Below are positions 53,204-61,640 of a DNA stretch of 62,559 bases, piece by piece (the stretch's first letter is position 1; each line of letters opens with the position of its first letter). The position numbers and the translations under genes are program-made. Origin of the DNA: an uncultured Saprospiraceae bacterium (GTDB taxonomy: Bacteria > Bacteroidota > Bacteroidia > Chitinophagales > Saprospiraceae); assembly GCA_937961455.1 (NCBI GenBank), contig CALGNN010000028.1, positions 1 through 62,559 of the forward strand. Reading direction: 5' to 3'. The notes beneath the pieces were generated by a model that was not told the DNA's origin, did not search any database, and was given only the letters and a program-made list of their open reading frames with translations.

Positions 53204-54967
53204 TTATTCCAAATTGAGAATTTTTATCTCAACTCTTTGATTTTTCTTTCTGCCTGCAACATTATCGTTACTAGCAATTGGATTCCTTTTGCCATAACCT
53301 TTGTATGCAATACGACCCTCTTCAATTCCAAGATCATACAAAAATTGTGCAACACTTTTAGCTCTTGCAGAAGACAATCTATCGCAGTATTCATCTGGAG
53401 GTATGTTATTCGTATGCCCTCCTATTTCAATAACAACTCCTTTATTGGTGTCTAAAAATTCATAGATCTCTTCTAAAAGACCATAATTTCTTTCAGTAAT
53501 ACTGGTACTGTCTGCATTAAAAAATAGATTTTCTATTTGTAGGGTTTGCCCTAATTCCAGTCCTTCCATACTGAGGTCAGGAAGTAATTTAGGTTTTGCA
53601 ATTTCAATCGCATTTCTCCAAATACAATTATTGGCATCTACGACAGTAAATTCATTTTGACCATGTGAAAGTTTCTTGGCAATGGGTCCTTTTTCACCAT
53701 TAGCCCACGTAATCGAATAAGGGTAGCTTCCTCCAGAAACACTGATATTAGCAAAACCATCTTTTTCACTGATATCTGAAACCGGTTTTCTATCACTTAT
53801 GGTAAAATCAAACTTTTCTGGTGCATTCAGATTGATCTCTTCAATCGCAGTTTGACCAATACTATCTGTAACGGTCACTTGATACATCCCAGCAACAAGG
53901 TTTTGTGGGTTGTTTCCTTCCAAGGCTGGATCAGTCCATTGATAAGTATAAGGCGCTGTTCCTCCAAAAGCTTCTACCATGATACTCCCCCCAGAATCAC
54001 CTATACATTTTATTTCATTTTCGATAAGGCCTAAAATTCGAAGCTGCTTTAGCTTTTCTACACCTTCATAGATTTTATACAGACCCGCGCTAGCGGTCCC
54101 AACATAAATAGCACCGTCGTCATCCGACTCAAGTGCTAGACATTTTTGTGCAACCAAGCCAATGGTATTCCCCCATTGTTCAACAATATTATCATAGGGA
54201 TTAAATCTTACCAAGATATCTGAGGCAACATATAAATTGCCACTTTTATCTAAGATGATATCATTTACTTTCCCTTGAAATAGGCCTTTTTGCAGTGCAG
54301 CAGGATACCACCGATTTCCGCGATCTATTAACCATAATTCTTTGTCTGCTACGATCCAAGTTCCCTCATCATTCTCTGCAATTGCAAGGAAAGAGGCATC
54401 ATCTTCATAAGTTTTCCATCGATCATTTTTCACCCTTGTTAACCCTTTGTCAGTCCCTATCCAAAGCACATCATTCGCATCATTAAAAACGAAATTAATT
54501 TTGTTGGACAGCAATTGAGAGTTGGATGTTGTATAATGCTTTAACAATTTAGCCGTTGAACCATTGATACAAAATACTCCATTAGAACTGGCGATCCATA
54601 ATTTTGATTTATGAATGGCGATATCTTTTAATGCTATTTTCCCACCTTTGACATTATAGATTTCATCTTGATTCTTGTAAACGCGCTGATCTGCATGAAT
54701 CGAAAATAAATCTCCTGATCGAGAAGTGGTAAGAGCAATCGTATTTCTTTTTTTACTAAAGGAAGATGCAAAATCATCAGATCCATAAAGTTGATAAACG
54801 CCCTTATCACCTCCAATTATTAAGCCGCCATCCTTTTGCTTATGGATGTCACTTACATATTCTGAAGAAGAAACTCCAGAAATTTTGTCCACGACTAAAT
54901 CCTGGCCCGCTAGCGTGAAAAATGAAAATAAAAGTATAAGAAAACTGAAATTACATTTCATCTGCAA
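53204..54967 (-). CDS. Fusion of beta-propeller, SprB-like repeats and OmpA domain
   Basis: 587 residues. Signal peptide (FSFLILLFSFFTLAGQ), then propeller-like repeats (about 25-290) with LWIGTDKGLTRVK and IYVGTASAGLYKI, the reg_prop pattern seen in hybrid two-component sensors. Two SprB-like PKD-type repeats follow (GGTAPYTYQWTDP, GGSYPYSITWANG), then a C-terminal OmpA domain (about 470-587) with GGHTNN, LSSARAKSVAQFL and GYGKRNP. It should sit in the outer membrane bound to peptidoglycan. The mix of sensor-type propeller and adhesin-like repeats is uncommon. Function unknown. Confidence 0.85.
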   Translation of the reverse strand: MQMKCNFSFLILLFSFFTLAGQDLVVDKISGVSSSEYVSDIHKQKDGGLIIGGDKGVYQLYGSDDFASSFSKKRNTIALTTSRSGDLFSIHADQRVYKNQDEIYNVKGGKIALKDIAIHKSKLWIASSNGVFCINGSTAKLLKHYTTSNSQLLSNKINFVFNDANDVLWIGTDKGLTRVKNDRWKTYEDDASFLAIAENDEGTWIVADKELWLIDRGNRWYPAALQKGLFQGKVNDIILDKSGNLYVASDILVRFNPYDNIVEQWGNTIGLVAQKCLALESDDDGAIYVGTASAGLYKIYEGVEKLKQLRILGLIENEIKCIGDSGGSIMVEAFGGTAPYTYQWTDPALEGNNPQNLVAGMYQVTVTDSIGQTAIEEINLNAPEKFDFTISDRKPVSDISEKDGFANISVSGGSYPYSITWANGEKGPIAKKLSHGQNEFTVVDANNCIWRNAIEIAKPKLLPDLSMEGLELGQTLQIENLFFNADSTSITERNYGLLEEIYEFLDTNKGVVIEIGGHTNNIPPDEYCDRLSSARAKSVAQFLYDLGIEEGRIAYKGYGKRNPIASNDNVAGRKKNQRVEIKILNLE

Positions 54968-55080
54968 TATTAAAATAAAATCATAAATAAACCGCTCTTT
55001 AGAAACGTTTGTAAATCCTAAACATTATGAAATAAGCACAAATATTCTTTACTTGTTTACAATTACAAATTGCCATAATT

Positions 55081-56178
55081 ATGGATAAAAAGATTCATGT
55101 TGCCATTTTATATGGTGGCAAATCAACGGAGCATCAGATATCCCTTTTATCTGCTGAAAATATTTTCAAATCGCTAGATAAAGATAAGTATCAAGCTGTG
55201 ATGATTGCCATTGATCAAGATGGAGTTTGGTATTACCATGGATCTGAAATAAAAGTTAATAATCCTGGAAATGCACATCAAATCGCATTAGAAGATTTAA
55301 GTTGTCCATGCACGCTATCTGTGATTACCAACGACCATTGTTTATTAGAGCGAGCCACTGGTAAAACCCTTGCAAAGATTGATGTGCTTTTCCCAGTCTT
55401 GCATGGAGGAGCTGGAGAAGATGGCTCCATACAAGGTCTTGCTAGATTGGCAAATCTCCCCTGTGTCGGACCAGATGTCTTAGGCTCTTCTATGGGCATG
55501 GATAAGGATATCATGAAGCGTTTATTGAGAGATGCAAATATTGGCAATGCTAATTTTGTGACTCTTAGAAAATCTGTAGGTGATATTCCTACATATGAAG
55601 AGATAAGTCAGCAACTAGGTCCTGAACTTTTTGTAAAACCTGCAAATTTAGGTTCTTCTGTGGGAATCACATTTGTGAAAGATGAAGCCTCTTATCAAAA
55701 AGCCATTCCTTTTGCATTTGAGTTTGACGACAAAGTCCTTATTGAGTCTCGAGTCATCGGCAGAGAAATTGAAGTAGCTGTTTTGGGTAATGAGAATCCA
55801 AAGGCTTCCATTGTTGGGGAAGTTGTACCAAAGGATGGCTTCTATTCTTATGAAGGTAAATACTTGTCTGATGATGGAGCTTTATTAATGATTCCAGCAG
55901 AATTAGATGAGGCAAGCTCAGATCGAATTAGAAAGTTTGCCGTTGAAGTGTATATCCAATTGGAGTGCTTTGGACTCAGCAGAGTGGATATGTTTTTGCA
56001 AGAAAATGGAGAACTGTTTGTAAATGAAATCAATACCATTCCAGGTTTTACAGGTATAAGCATGTATCCAACATTGTGGAAAGAAACAGGAATTCAAAAT
56101 GATGACTTAGTAGACCAGTTGATCAACTTGGCTATTGAACGGCATCAAGCATTTGATTCTTTAAAAAAACGAATGTAA
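55081..56178 (+). CDS. ddl: D-alanine--D-alanine ligase
   Basis: 365 residues with the ATP-grasp fold. LYGGKSTEHQISLLSA opens it, LHGGAGEDGSIQG near 110 is the subdomain motif, and FVKPANLGSSVGI, then FVNEINTIPGFT carry the ATP and metal ligands (Glu, Asn). It joins two D-Ala for peptidoglycan crosslinks in the cytosol. It stands alone with a strong terminator after it. Target of cycloserine and, via its product, vancomycin-type drugs. Confidence 0.96.
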   Translation: MDKKIHVAILYGGKSTEHQISLLSAENIFKSLDKDKYQAVMIAIDQDGVWYYHGSEIKVNNPGNAHQIALEDLSCPCTLSVITNDHCLLERATGKTLAKIDVLFPVLHGGAGEDGSIQGLARLANLPCVGPDVLGSSMGMDKDIMKRLLRDANIGNANFVTLRKSVGDIPTYEEISQQLGPELFVKPANLGSSVGITFVKDEASYQKAIPFAFEFDDKVLIESRVIGREIEVAVLGNENPKASIVGEVVPKDGFYSYEGKYLSDDGALLMIPAELDEASSDRIRKFAVEVYIQLECFGLSRVDMFLQENGELFVNEINTIPGFTGISMYPTLWKETGIQNDDLVDQLINLAIERHQAFDSLKKRM

Positions 56179-56180
56179 AA

Positions 56181-56214
56181 AAGACTGGCTGAGCACATTT
56201 GCTCAGCCAGTCTT
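56181..56214. terminator. Perfect 15-bp hairpin terminator between ddl and luxR-type gene
   Basis: AAGACTGGCTGAGCA (56181-56195) pairs perfectly with TGCTCAGCCAGTCTT (56200-56214) around CATT. The A run before it gives a U-tract on minus, so it best serves the minus-strand gene ending at 56244, and perhaps both. Confidence 0.8.
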
Positions 56215-56243
56215 AACGTATAGATAGATTTATCTTGTAGGCC

Positions 56244-56441
56244 TTAAAGAGCTCCTGATTCGAATGCTCTTCTTACTAAACCAGCGGTATTTTTTGCGTG
56301 AAGTTTAATTAATAAACTTCTTCGGTGCGATTTCACTGTATTTGCGCTGATGTACAATTTTTCAGCAATTTCATCGGATGACATTTCTTGAGAAATCAAT
56401 GTTAGAATCTCAAATTCTCTTTTGGATAAATTACTAGTCAT
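56244..56441 (-). CDS. Stand-alone LuxR-type HTH protein
   Basis: 65 residues from the ATG at 56441, 1 bp after the upstream gene stops. It is only a LuxR/GerE DNA-binding domain: LSKREFEILTLISQEMS-DEIAEKLYIS, ANTVKSHRRSLLIKL. No receiver or ligand domain precedes it. Read together with the 97-residue gene upstream, it may work as a separate output module. It lies in the LytTR locus, behind one of the three LytTR-like boxes. Confidence 0.85.
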   Translation of the reverse strand: MTSNLSKREFEILTLISQEMSSDEIAEKLYISANTVKSHRRSLLIKLHAKNTAGLVRRAFESGAL

Positions 56442-56442
56442 A

Positions 56443-56736
56443 TCAATTGTTTTTTTTAAAAATCTGGAAGAAATCACCGTTTGAGATCATTTCTTCCAGT
56501 AAGGGTTTAATGGATTGGCTTGTTACAGATTCGGTTATCACCGAATTTGGGGCATACATATATTTATGTTGGGTTTTATATTTGTTGTATACGCGCTTGA
56601 GCACGGCTTTCATATTTAGCACACTCCCATAATAGATTTCTCCAGTATTGAGCCATACTACCACATCATAGGATTCTTCATCTCTAGTGGTAAAGTTCAC
56701 TTTGTCAATAAGTTTGTAATCATCAATTTGATTCAT
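56443..56736 (-). CDS. Small unknown protein upstream of the LuxR-type HTH
   Basis: 97 residues, no signal peptide or TM segment. Short beta-strand-like stretches (YDVVVWLNTGEIYYG) then helices. I do not recognise it. The gap to the LuxR-type gene is one base, so the two form a bicistron. Its upstream region carries a LytTR-like direct repeat (56793-56822), about 57 bp before the start codon. Confidence 0.7.
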   Translation of the reverse strand: MNQIDDYKLIDKVNFTTRDEESYDVVVWLNTGEIYYGSVLNMKAVLKRVYNKYKTQHKYMYAPNSVITESVTSQSIKPLLEEMISNGDFFQIFKKNN

Positions 56737-56792
56737 TTAGCTCCTTTGAACTAAAATTGCTTATTTTTTAATTGTTAGGTGCACCCTATTGA

Positions 56793-56822
56793 ACCATCGG
56801 TATGATTTGGGACATAAAAGGT
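56793..56822 (-). promoter_or_regulatory. LytTR-type direct repeat, box 1
   Basis: On minus: ACCTTTTAT, 12-bp spacer, ACCGATGGT. Each half has one mismatch to the LytTR-type consensus [TA][AC][CA]GTTN[AG][TG]. The second half continues as TTCAATAGG, as in boxes 2 and 3. It lies between the RR1 stop and the small-protein start. Confidence 0.6.
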
Positions 56823-56836
56823 CATAATGATTTATT

Positions 56837-57541
56837 TTAAACACTCATTGCCATCGTCTTACTAGCTATGATTTGGTCAGACTTGAATAATATGTGATCT
56901 CTATGGTTTAAATTAAATATTACTGCATGGACCAATTTAAAAAACCCAAGAGGAGAAAGGATTTTATTCAACTCACCTAAGCTATAGTCACAGTAAATGA
57001 TTTCGTCATTATGCAATGTCAACTTCACTTTTTTATGTGCCCTTTCACAACATAAAATATCATTGGCTTGGACAAATACAATTCCGGTTGAGCAAGGAAG
57101 TCCAATTTTTTTGTAATGGTCTGAATGTGCTACATTATGCAGTAGCACTTTATTTCTAATGGAGGATACTCTTAGTTCAATCCTAGCTCTTGCTAGTGTA
57201 ATGGCTGTTTCAAGATCATCTTTATCAATGGGTTTTAAAATATATCCACAAGCTGAAAGCTTAATGGCTTGCATTGCATATTGATCATAGCCTGTGATAA
57301 AAATGATTTCAAATTGCGGATTAATAAGTTTTGAGAGAAGATCAAATCCAGATAGGCCAGGCATATTTATGTCTAAAAAAATAAGATCTGGTTGGAGTAC
57401 ATTCAGAACATCAATCGCCTGAAAAGGATCTCTTATGAGGTCTGATATATGGATATTTTCATCAATTTCTGTGACCAAATTTTGAATAAGTTTCAAAGAT
57501 TTTGGTTCATCATCAATGATAACAGCTGAAATGGTTTTCAT
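56837..57541 (-). CDS. Response regulator RR1 with diverged LytTR domain
   Basis: 234 residues from the ATG at 57541 (a reading from 57580 adds thirteen residues before the conserved start). REC is intact: VIIDDE, LIFLDINMPGLSG, TGYD, LKPI. The C-terminal LytTR part is diverged: CERAHKKVKL is kept, but VHAVIFNLNH replaces the usual VH-S-L-NL basic segment, and the terminal basic R-R-R-K stretch found in RR2 is missing. DNA binding may be weak. It has its own LytTR-like box and a TAnnTTTG -7 box. Confidence 0.88.
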   Translation of the reverse strand: MKTISAVIIDDEPKSLKLIQNLVTEIDENIHISDLIRDPFQAIDVLNVLQPDLIFLDINMPGLSGFDLLSKLINPQFEIIFITGYDQYAMQAIKLSACGYILKPIDKDDLETAITLARARIELRVSSIRNKVLLHNVAHSDHYKKIGLPCSTGIVFVQANDILCCERAHKKVKLTLHNDEIIYCDYSLGELNKILSPLGFFKLVHAVIFNLNHRDHILFKSDQIIASKTMAMSV

Positions 57542-57559
57542 GATAAAAGTGTTGTTCCA

Positions 57560-57567
57560 CAAATTTA
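57560..57567 (-). promoter_or_regulatory. -7 box of the RR1 promoter
   Basis: On minus, TAAATTTG matches TAnnTTTG. It starts 33 bp downstream of the right half of LytTR box 2 and about 20 bp upstream of the RR1 start. There is no -33 TTG at normal spacing, as expected for an activator-dependent promoter. Confidence 0.55.
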
Positions 57568-57599
57568 TCTGATCCAGCAAGAATTATAGGGCCTATCGA

Positions 57600-57629
57600 A
57601 CGAACGGTAGCCATGCCTGTATATACGGG
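57600..57629 (-). promoter_or_regulatory. LytTR-type direct repeat, box 2
   Basis: On minus: CCCGTATAT, 12-bp spacer, ACCGTTCGT. The right half fits the LytTR consensus fully, the left half only partly. The right half continues TCGATAGG, close to boxes 1 and 3. It lies between the RR2 stop (57636) and the RR1 start. Confidence 0.65.
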
Positions 57630-57635
57630 AGTGTT

Positions 57636-58382
57636 TTAGTTGATTTTATTTATGACTTCTAGAAAATCATTTTTACGTCTACGAGCTAAGGGCACCGTAG
57701 ATCCATCATCCATAGTTATCGTACCATCCTTATAGTACTTTTTAATTTTATTCAAATTGATAAGGTGAGACTTATGAACACTAAAGAAGGAATGACCAGA
57801 AAGCAGCTTAACAAACTCGCCAATATTGTATGAACTTATTACACTTTGCTCTCCTTCAATAATCACTCTTGTTATTCTTTGTAGTGCTTCACAACGAACG
57901 ATCTTATCTACTTCGGTAAATTCTAAGCCATCCATTGTTGGGATGCCAATCTTTCTATGTTTCTTTTTGTGGTCAGCTAAATTTTCGATTAAAATGCGAT
58001 TTTTTTCTAAGCTGATTTTTTCTTTTAATCTCAACTTTGCTGTAGTGATGGCCTCTTTTAAATCATCTACATCTACAGGCTTTAAAACAAATCCTGAAGC
58101 AGAAAATTTGAAAGCTTGTATAGCATAGTCATTATGCCCAGTGACAAATATGATCTCAAAATCTGGACGAGCAACTTTTACTAAAAAATCAAAACCTGAC
58201 ATTTTAGGCATATCGATATCCAAAAAAATAATCTCAGGCTTTAAGGTATCAATCTGATCCAAGGCTTTCTCAGCTTCGGTAAAAATCTCTAACACTTCAA
58301 TTTCTGGATCTAAGTCAATGATGACCTGTCGCAAAAATTTTGCAAGCTTAATTTCGTCGTCTATTATTATCGCTTTAATCAT
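57636..58382 (-). CDS. Response regulator RR2 (LytTR family)
   Basis: 248 residues. REC with IIIDDE, phospho-acceptor Asp55 (IIFLDIDMPKMSG), VTGHND and LKPV. Full LytTR domain: DGLEFTEVDKIVRCEA, FFSVHKSHLINLNKIKKY and VPLARRRKNDFLEVI. It starts 7 bp after the sensor kinase gene and is the obvious partner. It is the best candidate to bind the three direct repeats in this locus. Confidence 0.94.
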   Translation of the reverse strand: MIKAIIIDDEIKLAKFLRQVIIDLDPEIEVLEIFTEAEKALDQIDTLKPEIIFLDIDMPKMSGFDFLVKVARPDFEIIFVTGHNDYAIQAFKFSASGFVLKPVDVDDLKEAITTAKLRLKEKISLEKNRILIENLADHKKKHRKIGIPTMDGLEFTEVDKIVRCEALQRITRVIIEGEQSVISSYNIGEFVKLLSGHSFFSVHKSHLINLNKIKKYYKDGTITMDDGSTVPLARRRKNDFLEVINKIN

Positions 58383-58388
58383 ATATGC

Positions 58389-61300
58389 TTAAGAAGGAAT
58401 AAAAATTTTCACCATGGTTCCTAATCCTTTTCCTTCTTCATCTAATTTATCTATGTATTTAATGTCGATTTCTAAGTCTTCATCTTTTTTCAACACGGCC
58501 AATCGTTCATTTATTATTTGAGTGGCTCGAGATTTATGCTTTTTTACTGATTTTTTCTGAATCTCCTCAGTTTTAGCTCTTCCTACTCCATTGTCATCAA
58601 CCACACATAATATCCCTCCCTTTACCTTATCAATAGACATTTGTATAAAACCTTGTCTGGTCTCCAAATGATTTACTCCATGTAAAAGGGCATTCTCGAT
58701 AAAAGGTTGAATAAGCATTGAAGGAATTTCAAAATCATATAGATCTATATCCTCGTCGACATCTATATCATATTCAAATTTGTCTTCAAACCTTAACTTT
58801 TCTAATTCCAAATATAAGCTAAGCGTTTCAATTTCATCATGTAACGAAACACGCTCATGTTTGGATGCCTCTAAAAACTGCCTCATAAGCTTTGCAAATT
58901 TTGAGAGGTATTTAGCTGCTATATTTTTTTCATTGTTTTGGATGTAATATTGTATCGCCCCTAATGAATTAAAAATGAAATGCGGATTCATTTGTGATCT
59001 CAGAGCTTCCAATTTAGTTTCAGCAATTCTTTGATTCAATTCTGTCCTCTCTTGTGCTACTTTATTATTCCTCCTGATAATTTGCCTTGCAACAAAAAAT
59101 GAGATTGCCAAGGTCAATATGGCGATTAAAATATTTTGTAAAATTTGATCCCAGTTTCTTTGAATTTCAAGTGTTGCTAACTCAAATTCATCCTTATTCG
59201 ATTTTCTATTCTTAGCAATTAACTGAAAGGATCCTTGCTTTGGATGGTTGATTACAATCTCATCCCCTTCTCTTACAATCTCACCAATATTGGGATTGGT
59301 GAAAACTTCAAGCTTTTTTAGAATATTAAAATCCTTCGATTCACTAAATCCGAATTCTCTTAAATTAAAACGTATTTGATCTGGAATACCTTTAACACTG
59401 TAGGTGTTTTCATTCTTAGAAAATAGCAATTCATTATTGTTTTTAATGGATCTCAGTGCTGTAATAAAATATCCCTCCGGAATGTAGCTTTCATAAAAAG
59501 CTTTGGGATCAATTTGGCATACGCCATTGATGGATCCAAAGTAAATTTGTCCATCAAAACTACAATATGCGCCTCCATTAAACTCATGCGAAGGCAAACC
59601 ATCCTTGGCAGATAAATGGGTTATATTTTTAAAATCTTGGTTTAATAAATCAATACCATTAAATGTTGAAACCCAATAATTGCCTTTGTAATCTTTGACA
59701 ACTCCAGCTACTTGATTATTATTCAAAGAATTATTAATGTCTGCTTGCTTGATCAATTTACCTTCTATATCTAGATTTAGTAAGCCAGTGCCATAAGTAC
59801 TAAGAAATAAAGATCCATCAATTTTTTCAATATTTTTAACATGAAGACCTTCAGTACCTTCGATCGTTTTCATACCTGCACGTTCATTAAAAATGGGTAA
59901 CTTAATTAAGCCTTTGCTCGATGTACCAAGCCACAAACACTCATCTACCACAACAGATCTAAATACGGTATCAAGACCAAACTCCATATGCCTTTGTTCT
60001 TTTGTTTTGGTGTTTATCAAACTGACATATCCATATCCTCTATCTCTAACATTGTTCTTAATGTAGTATCCAACGATTACAAGATGATCCTCATCGAATC
60101 GCTTGACATCTTCTGTCCTTCCTCTGCATGGATACTTTTCAAAAGTATTGCTACTATGATCATAAGCTAAGATGCTCCCCTCCCTTCCTTGAAATTCCAG
60201 AATCCAGCTCAAATTAGTTTCTGGGTCATAGTACGATCTTGTGTAACCTTTATTCCTTTGGCTGTTGTCTAAGATGCTTACATCATTGACACCAGCTGAT
60301 GACATTTCATGTAGACCAGCAGTTTCATTTATATAATAAATAGTTGAATCATTGTTTCCGTATACAAATCTAGTCATCGCTCCAAATTCACTTTTACTTC
60401 TAGCTGGATTTTGTCCAAATTTCAATATCCCAGAGTTATTAAATTTGTAATGGTATACACCATAATGACTGCTGCAGAGTAATTCATTAAACATATCTTC
60501 AGAGTATACATCAATGAGAAATTCATTGCGCTCTAACACATTTGGCAAGTGTATGATACTGTCAGCTTTGCTCAAAATTTGCAATTCTTTCACCCTCTTA
60601 TCACTTGTATTCCCAAAAAGCAAAATGATATTAGACTGCAAGTCTTCGCTTATATTGATCAATTGCTTGTCATTTGGGACATGTTCGATCGTCCTGTCAG
60701 GAAGTAATTTATAATAGCCATATCCATCGCGAAAAGAAAAATAAGTCTTTCCCCTTTTTGTTGTTTTTAGAATTGTGGGATAGCTATTAAGCTGCGACTT
60801 TTTATAATTTGGCTGAATGAGTTGATGCGTTTTTCCTTGGTTGATTCGAAGATTTGCATCAACTAAGAATATCCATTCTGATGCATTTTTTGTGAAAGTT
60901 TTGAATGATAGGGTATCTGTAAATTCATGAACAAGATCAAAACTATCAACTGCCATATCATAACGATAAATGCTGTGTTGATTTTCTCTCTTTATAGCTT
61001 TTCCTTTAGCATCTTTTTTGCCATATTGATCTTCTGCACAAAGCACATAGAATTCATTTTCTATGTTTAATAGATCTCGAACATTATTTTGAATACCAGA
61101 GCATTCTTTAAATCTCCCCTCTTCTTTTTTTAATTGAAATAGTACATCTCCTGTTTGCGCAAACACCTCATTTGCAAATAAAGAAAATTTAGCAATGCTC
61201 CTAGGCAAATCATTACCAAAGGTTCCAATGAATTGATCTCCATCATATTCTTGAAGTTTACCTCCGTTTAAAAACCAATACTGACCACTTTGATCTCTGT

Positions 61301-61439
61301 CTAATTGTTTGACATGTCTGTCCTCTAATCCATCTTCTGAAGCGATCACCTTTTCTTGGATTACTTCGAAACGCTGGCCAAAAATGTTGCTAAGACCTAA
61401 GAAAAAAAACAATGATGTGAGTAGTAAAATATACTTCAT
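58389..61439 (-). CDS. Propeller sensor histidine kinase (LytS/His_kinase type)
   Basis: 1016 residues. Signal peptide (1-21), a periplasmic beta-propeller region (about 30-670, with reg_prop-like LWLGTSSKGLIKLP and YWVSTFNGIDLL), a YYY-like beta module (about 690-765), a TM helix (about 775-796) and a cytosolic kinase: coiled coil, QMNPHFIFNSLGAIQYYI with the phospho-accepting His, then HATPase (LIQPFIENALLHG, DDNGVG). It resembles AlgZ/LytS-type kinases. Upstream are LytTR box 3 and a terminator-like hairpin directly before the AUG. Confidence 0.93.
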   Translation of the reverse strand: MKYILLLTSLFFFLGLSNIFGQRFEVIQEKVIASEDGLEDRHVKQLDRDQSGQYWFLNGGKLQEYDGDQFIGTFGNDLPRSIAKFSLFANEVFAQTGDVLFQLKKEEGRFKECSGIQNNVRDLLNIENEFYVLCAEDQYGKKDAKGKAIKRENQHSIYRYDMAVDSFDLVHEFTDTLSFKTFTKNASEWIFLVDANLRINQGKTHQLIQPNYKKSQLNSYPTILKTTKRGKTYFSFRDGYGYYKLLPDRTIEHVPNDKQLINISEDLQSNIILLFGNTSDKRVKELQILSKADSIIHLPNVLERNEFLIDVYSEDMFNELLCSSHYGVYHYKFNNSGILKFGQNPARSKSEFGAMTRFVYGNNDSTIYYINETAGLHEMSSAGVNDVSILDNSQRNKGYTRSYYDPETNLSWILEFQGREGSILAYDHSSNTFEKYPCRGRTEDVKRFDEDHLVIVGYYIKNNVRDRGYGYVSLINTKTKEQRHMEFGLDTVFRSVVVDECLWLGTSSKGLIKLPIFNERAGMKTIEGTEGLHVKNIEKIDGSLFLSTYGTGLLNLDIEGKLIKQADINNSLNNNQVAGVVKDYKGNYWVSTFNGIDLLNQDFKNITHLSAKDGLPSHEFNGGAYCSFDGQIYFGSINGVCQIDPKAFYESYIPEGYFITALRSIKNNNELLFSKNENTYSVKGIPDQIRFNLREFGFSESKDFNILKKLEVFTNPNIGEIVREGDEIVINHPKQGSFQLIAKNRKSNKDEFELATLEIQRNWDQILQNILIAILTLAISFFVARQIIRRNNKVAQERTELNQRIAETKLEALRSQMNPHFIFNSLGAIQYYIQNNEKNIAAKYLSKFAKLMRQFLEASKHERVSLHDEIETLSLYLELEKLRFEDKFEYDIDVDEDIDLYDFEIPSMLIQPFIENALLHGVNHLETRQGFIQMSIDKVKGGILCVVDDNGVGRAKTEEIQKKSVKKHKSRATQIINERLAVLKKDEDLEIDIKYIDKLDEEGKGLGTMVKIFIPS

Positions 61440-61472
61440 AAAAAAAGGATACCCCTAGCTAAAGAGGTATCC
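61440..61472 (-). terminator. Terminator-like hairpin abutting the sensor kinase AUG
   Basis: On minus: GGATACCTC (61472-61464) pairs with GGGGTATCC (61455-61447) with one wobble, 8-nt loop, then U7 (61446-61440) immediately followed by the start codon (61439-61437). It would end transcripts from the sugar transferase gene and also lies in any leader for the kinase. Confidence 0.75.
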
Positions 61473-61566
61473 CAAGTTAACAAAATGGGCCTAATCATTT
61501 TACCTTATTGCTAAGGATTTAAGTTGGATAAATTTGGAACTTGGGGTTCAATGCTTGTTTATACAT

Positions 61567-61574
61567 CAAAATAA
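61567..61574 (-). promoter_or_regulatory. Possible -7 box of the sensor kinase promoter
   Basis: On minus, TTATTTTG differs from TAnnTTTG at one base. It sits 34 bp after the right half of LytTR box 3, the same distance as in front of RR1. Confidence 0.4.
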
Positions 61575-61607
61575 CGGGAATTGTACCGAAGGTGTTGAGA
61601 TCATTCA

Positions 61608-61637
61608 ACCAACGGTATATAATTTAACATCAACGGT
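61608..61637 (-). promoter_or_regulatory. LytTR-type direct repeat, box 3
   Basis: On minus: ACCGTTGAT, 12-bp spacer, ACCGTTGGT. Both halves match the consensus [TA][AC][CA]GTTN[AG][TG] fully. It starts 3 bp after the sugar transferase stop and lies about 170 bp upstream of the kinase start. Confidence 0.8.
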
Positions 61638-61640
61638 TTA

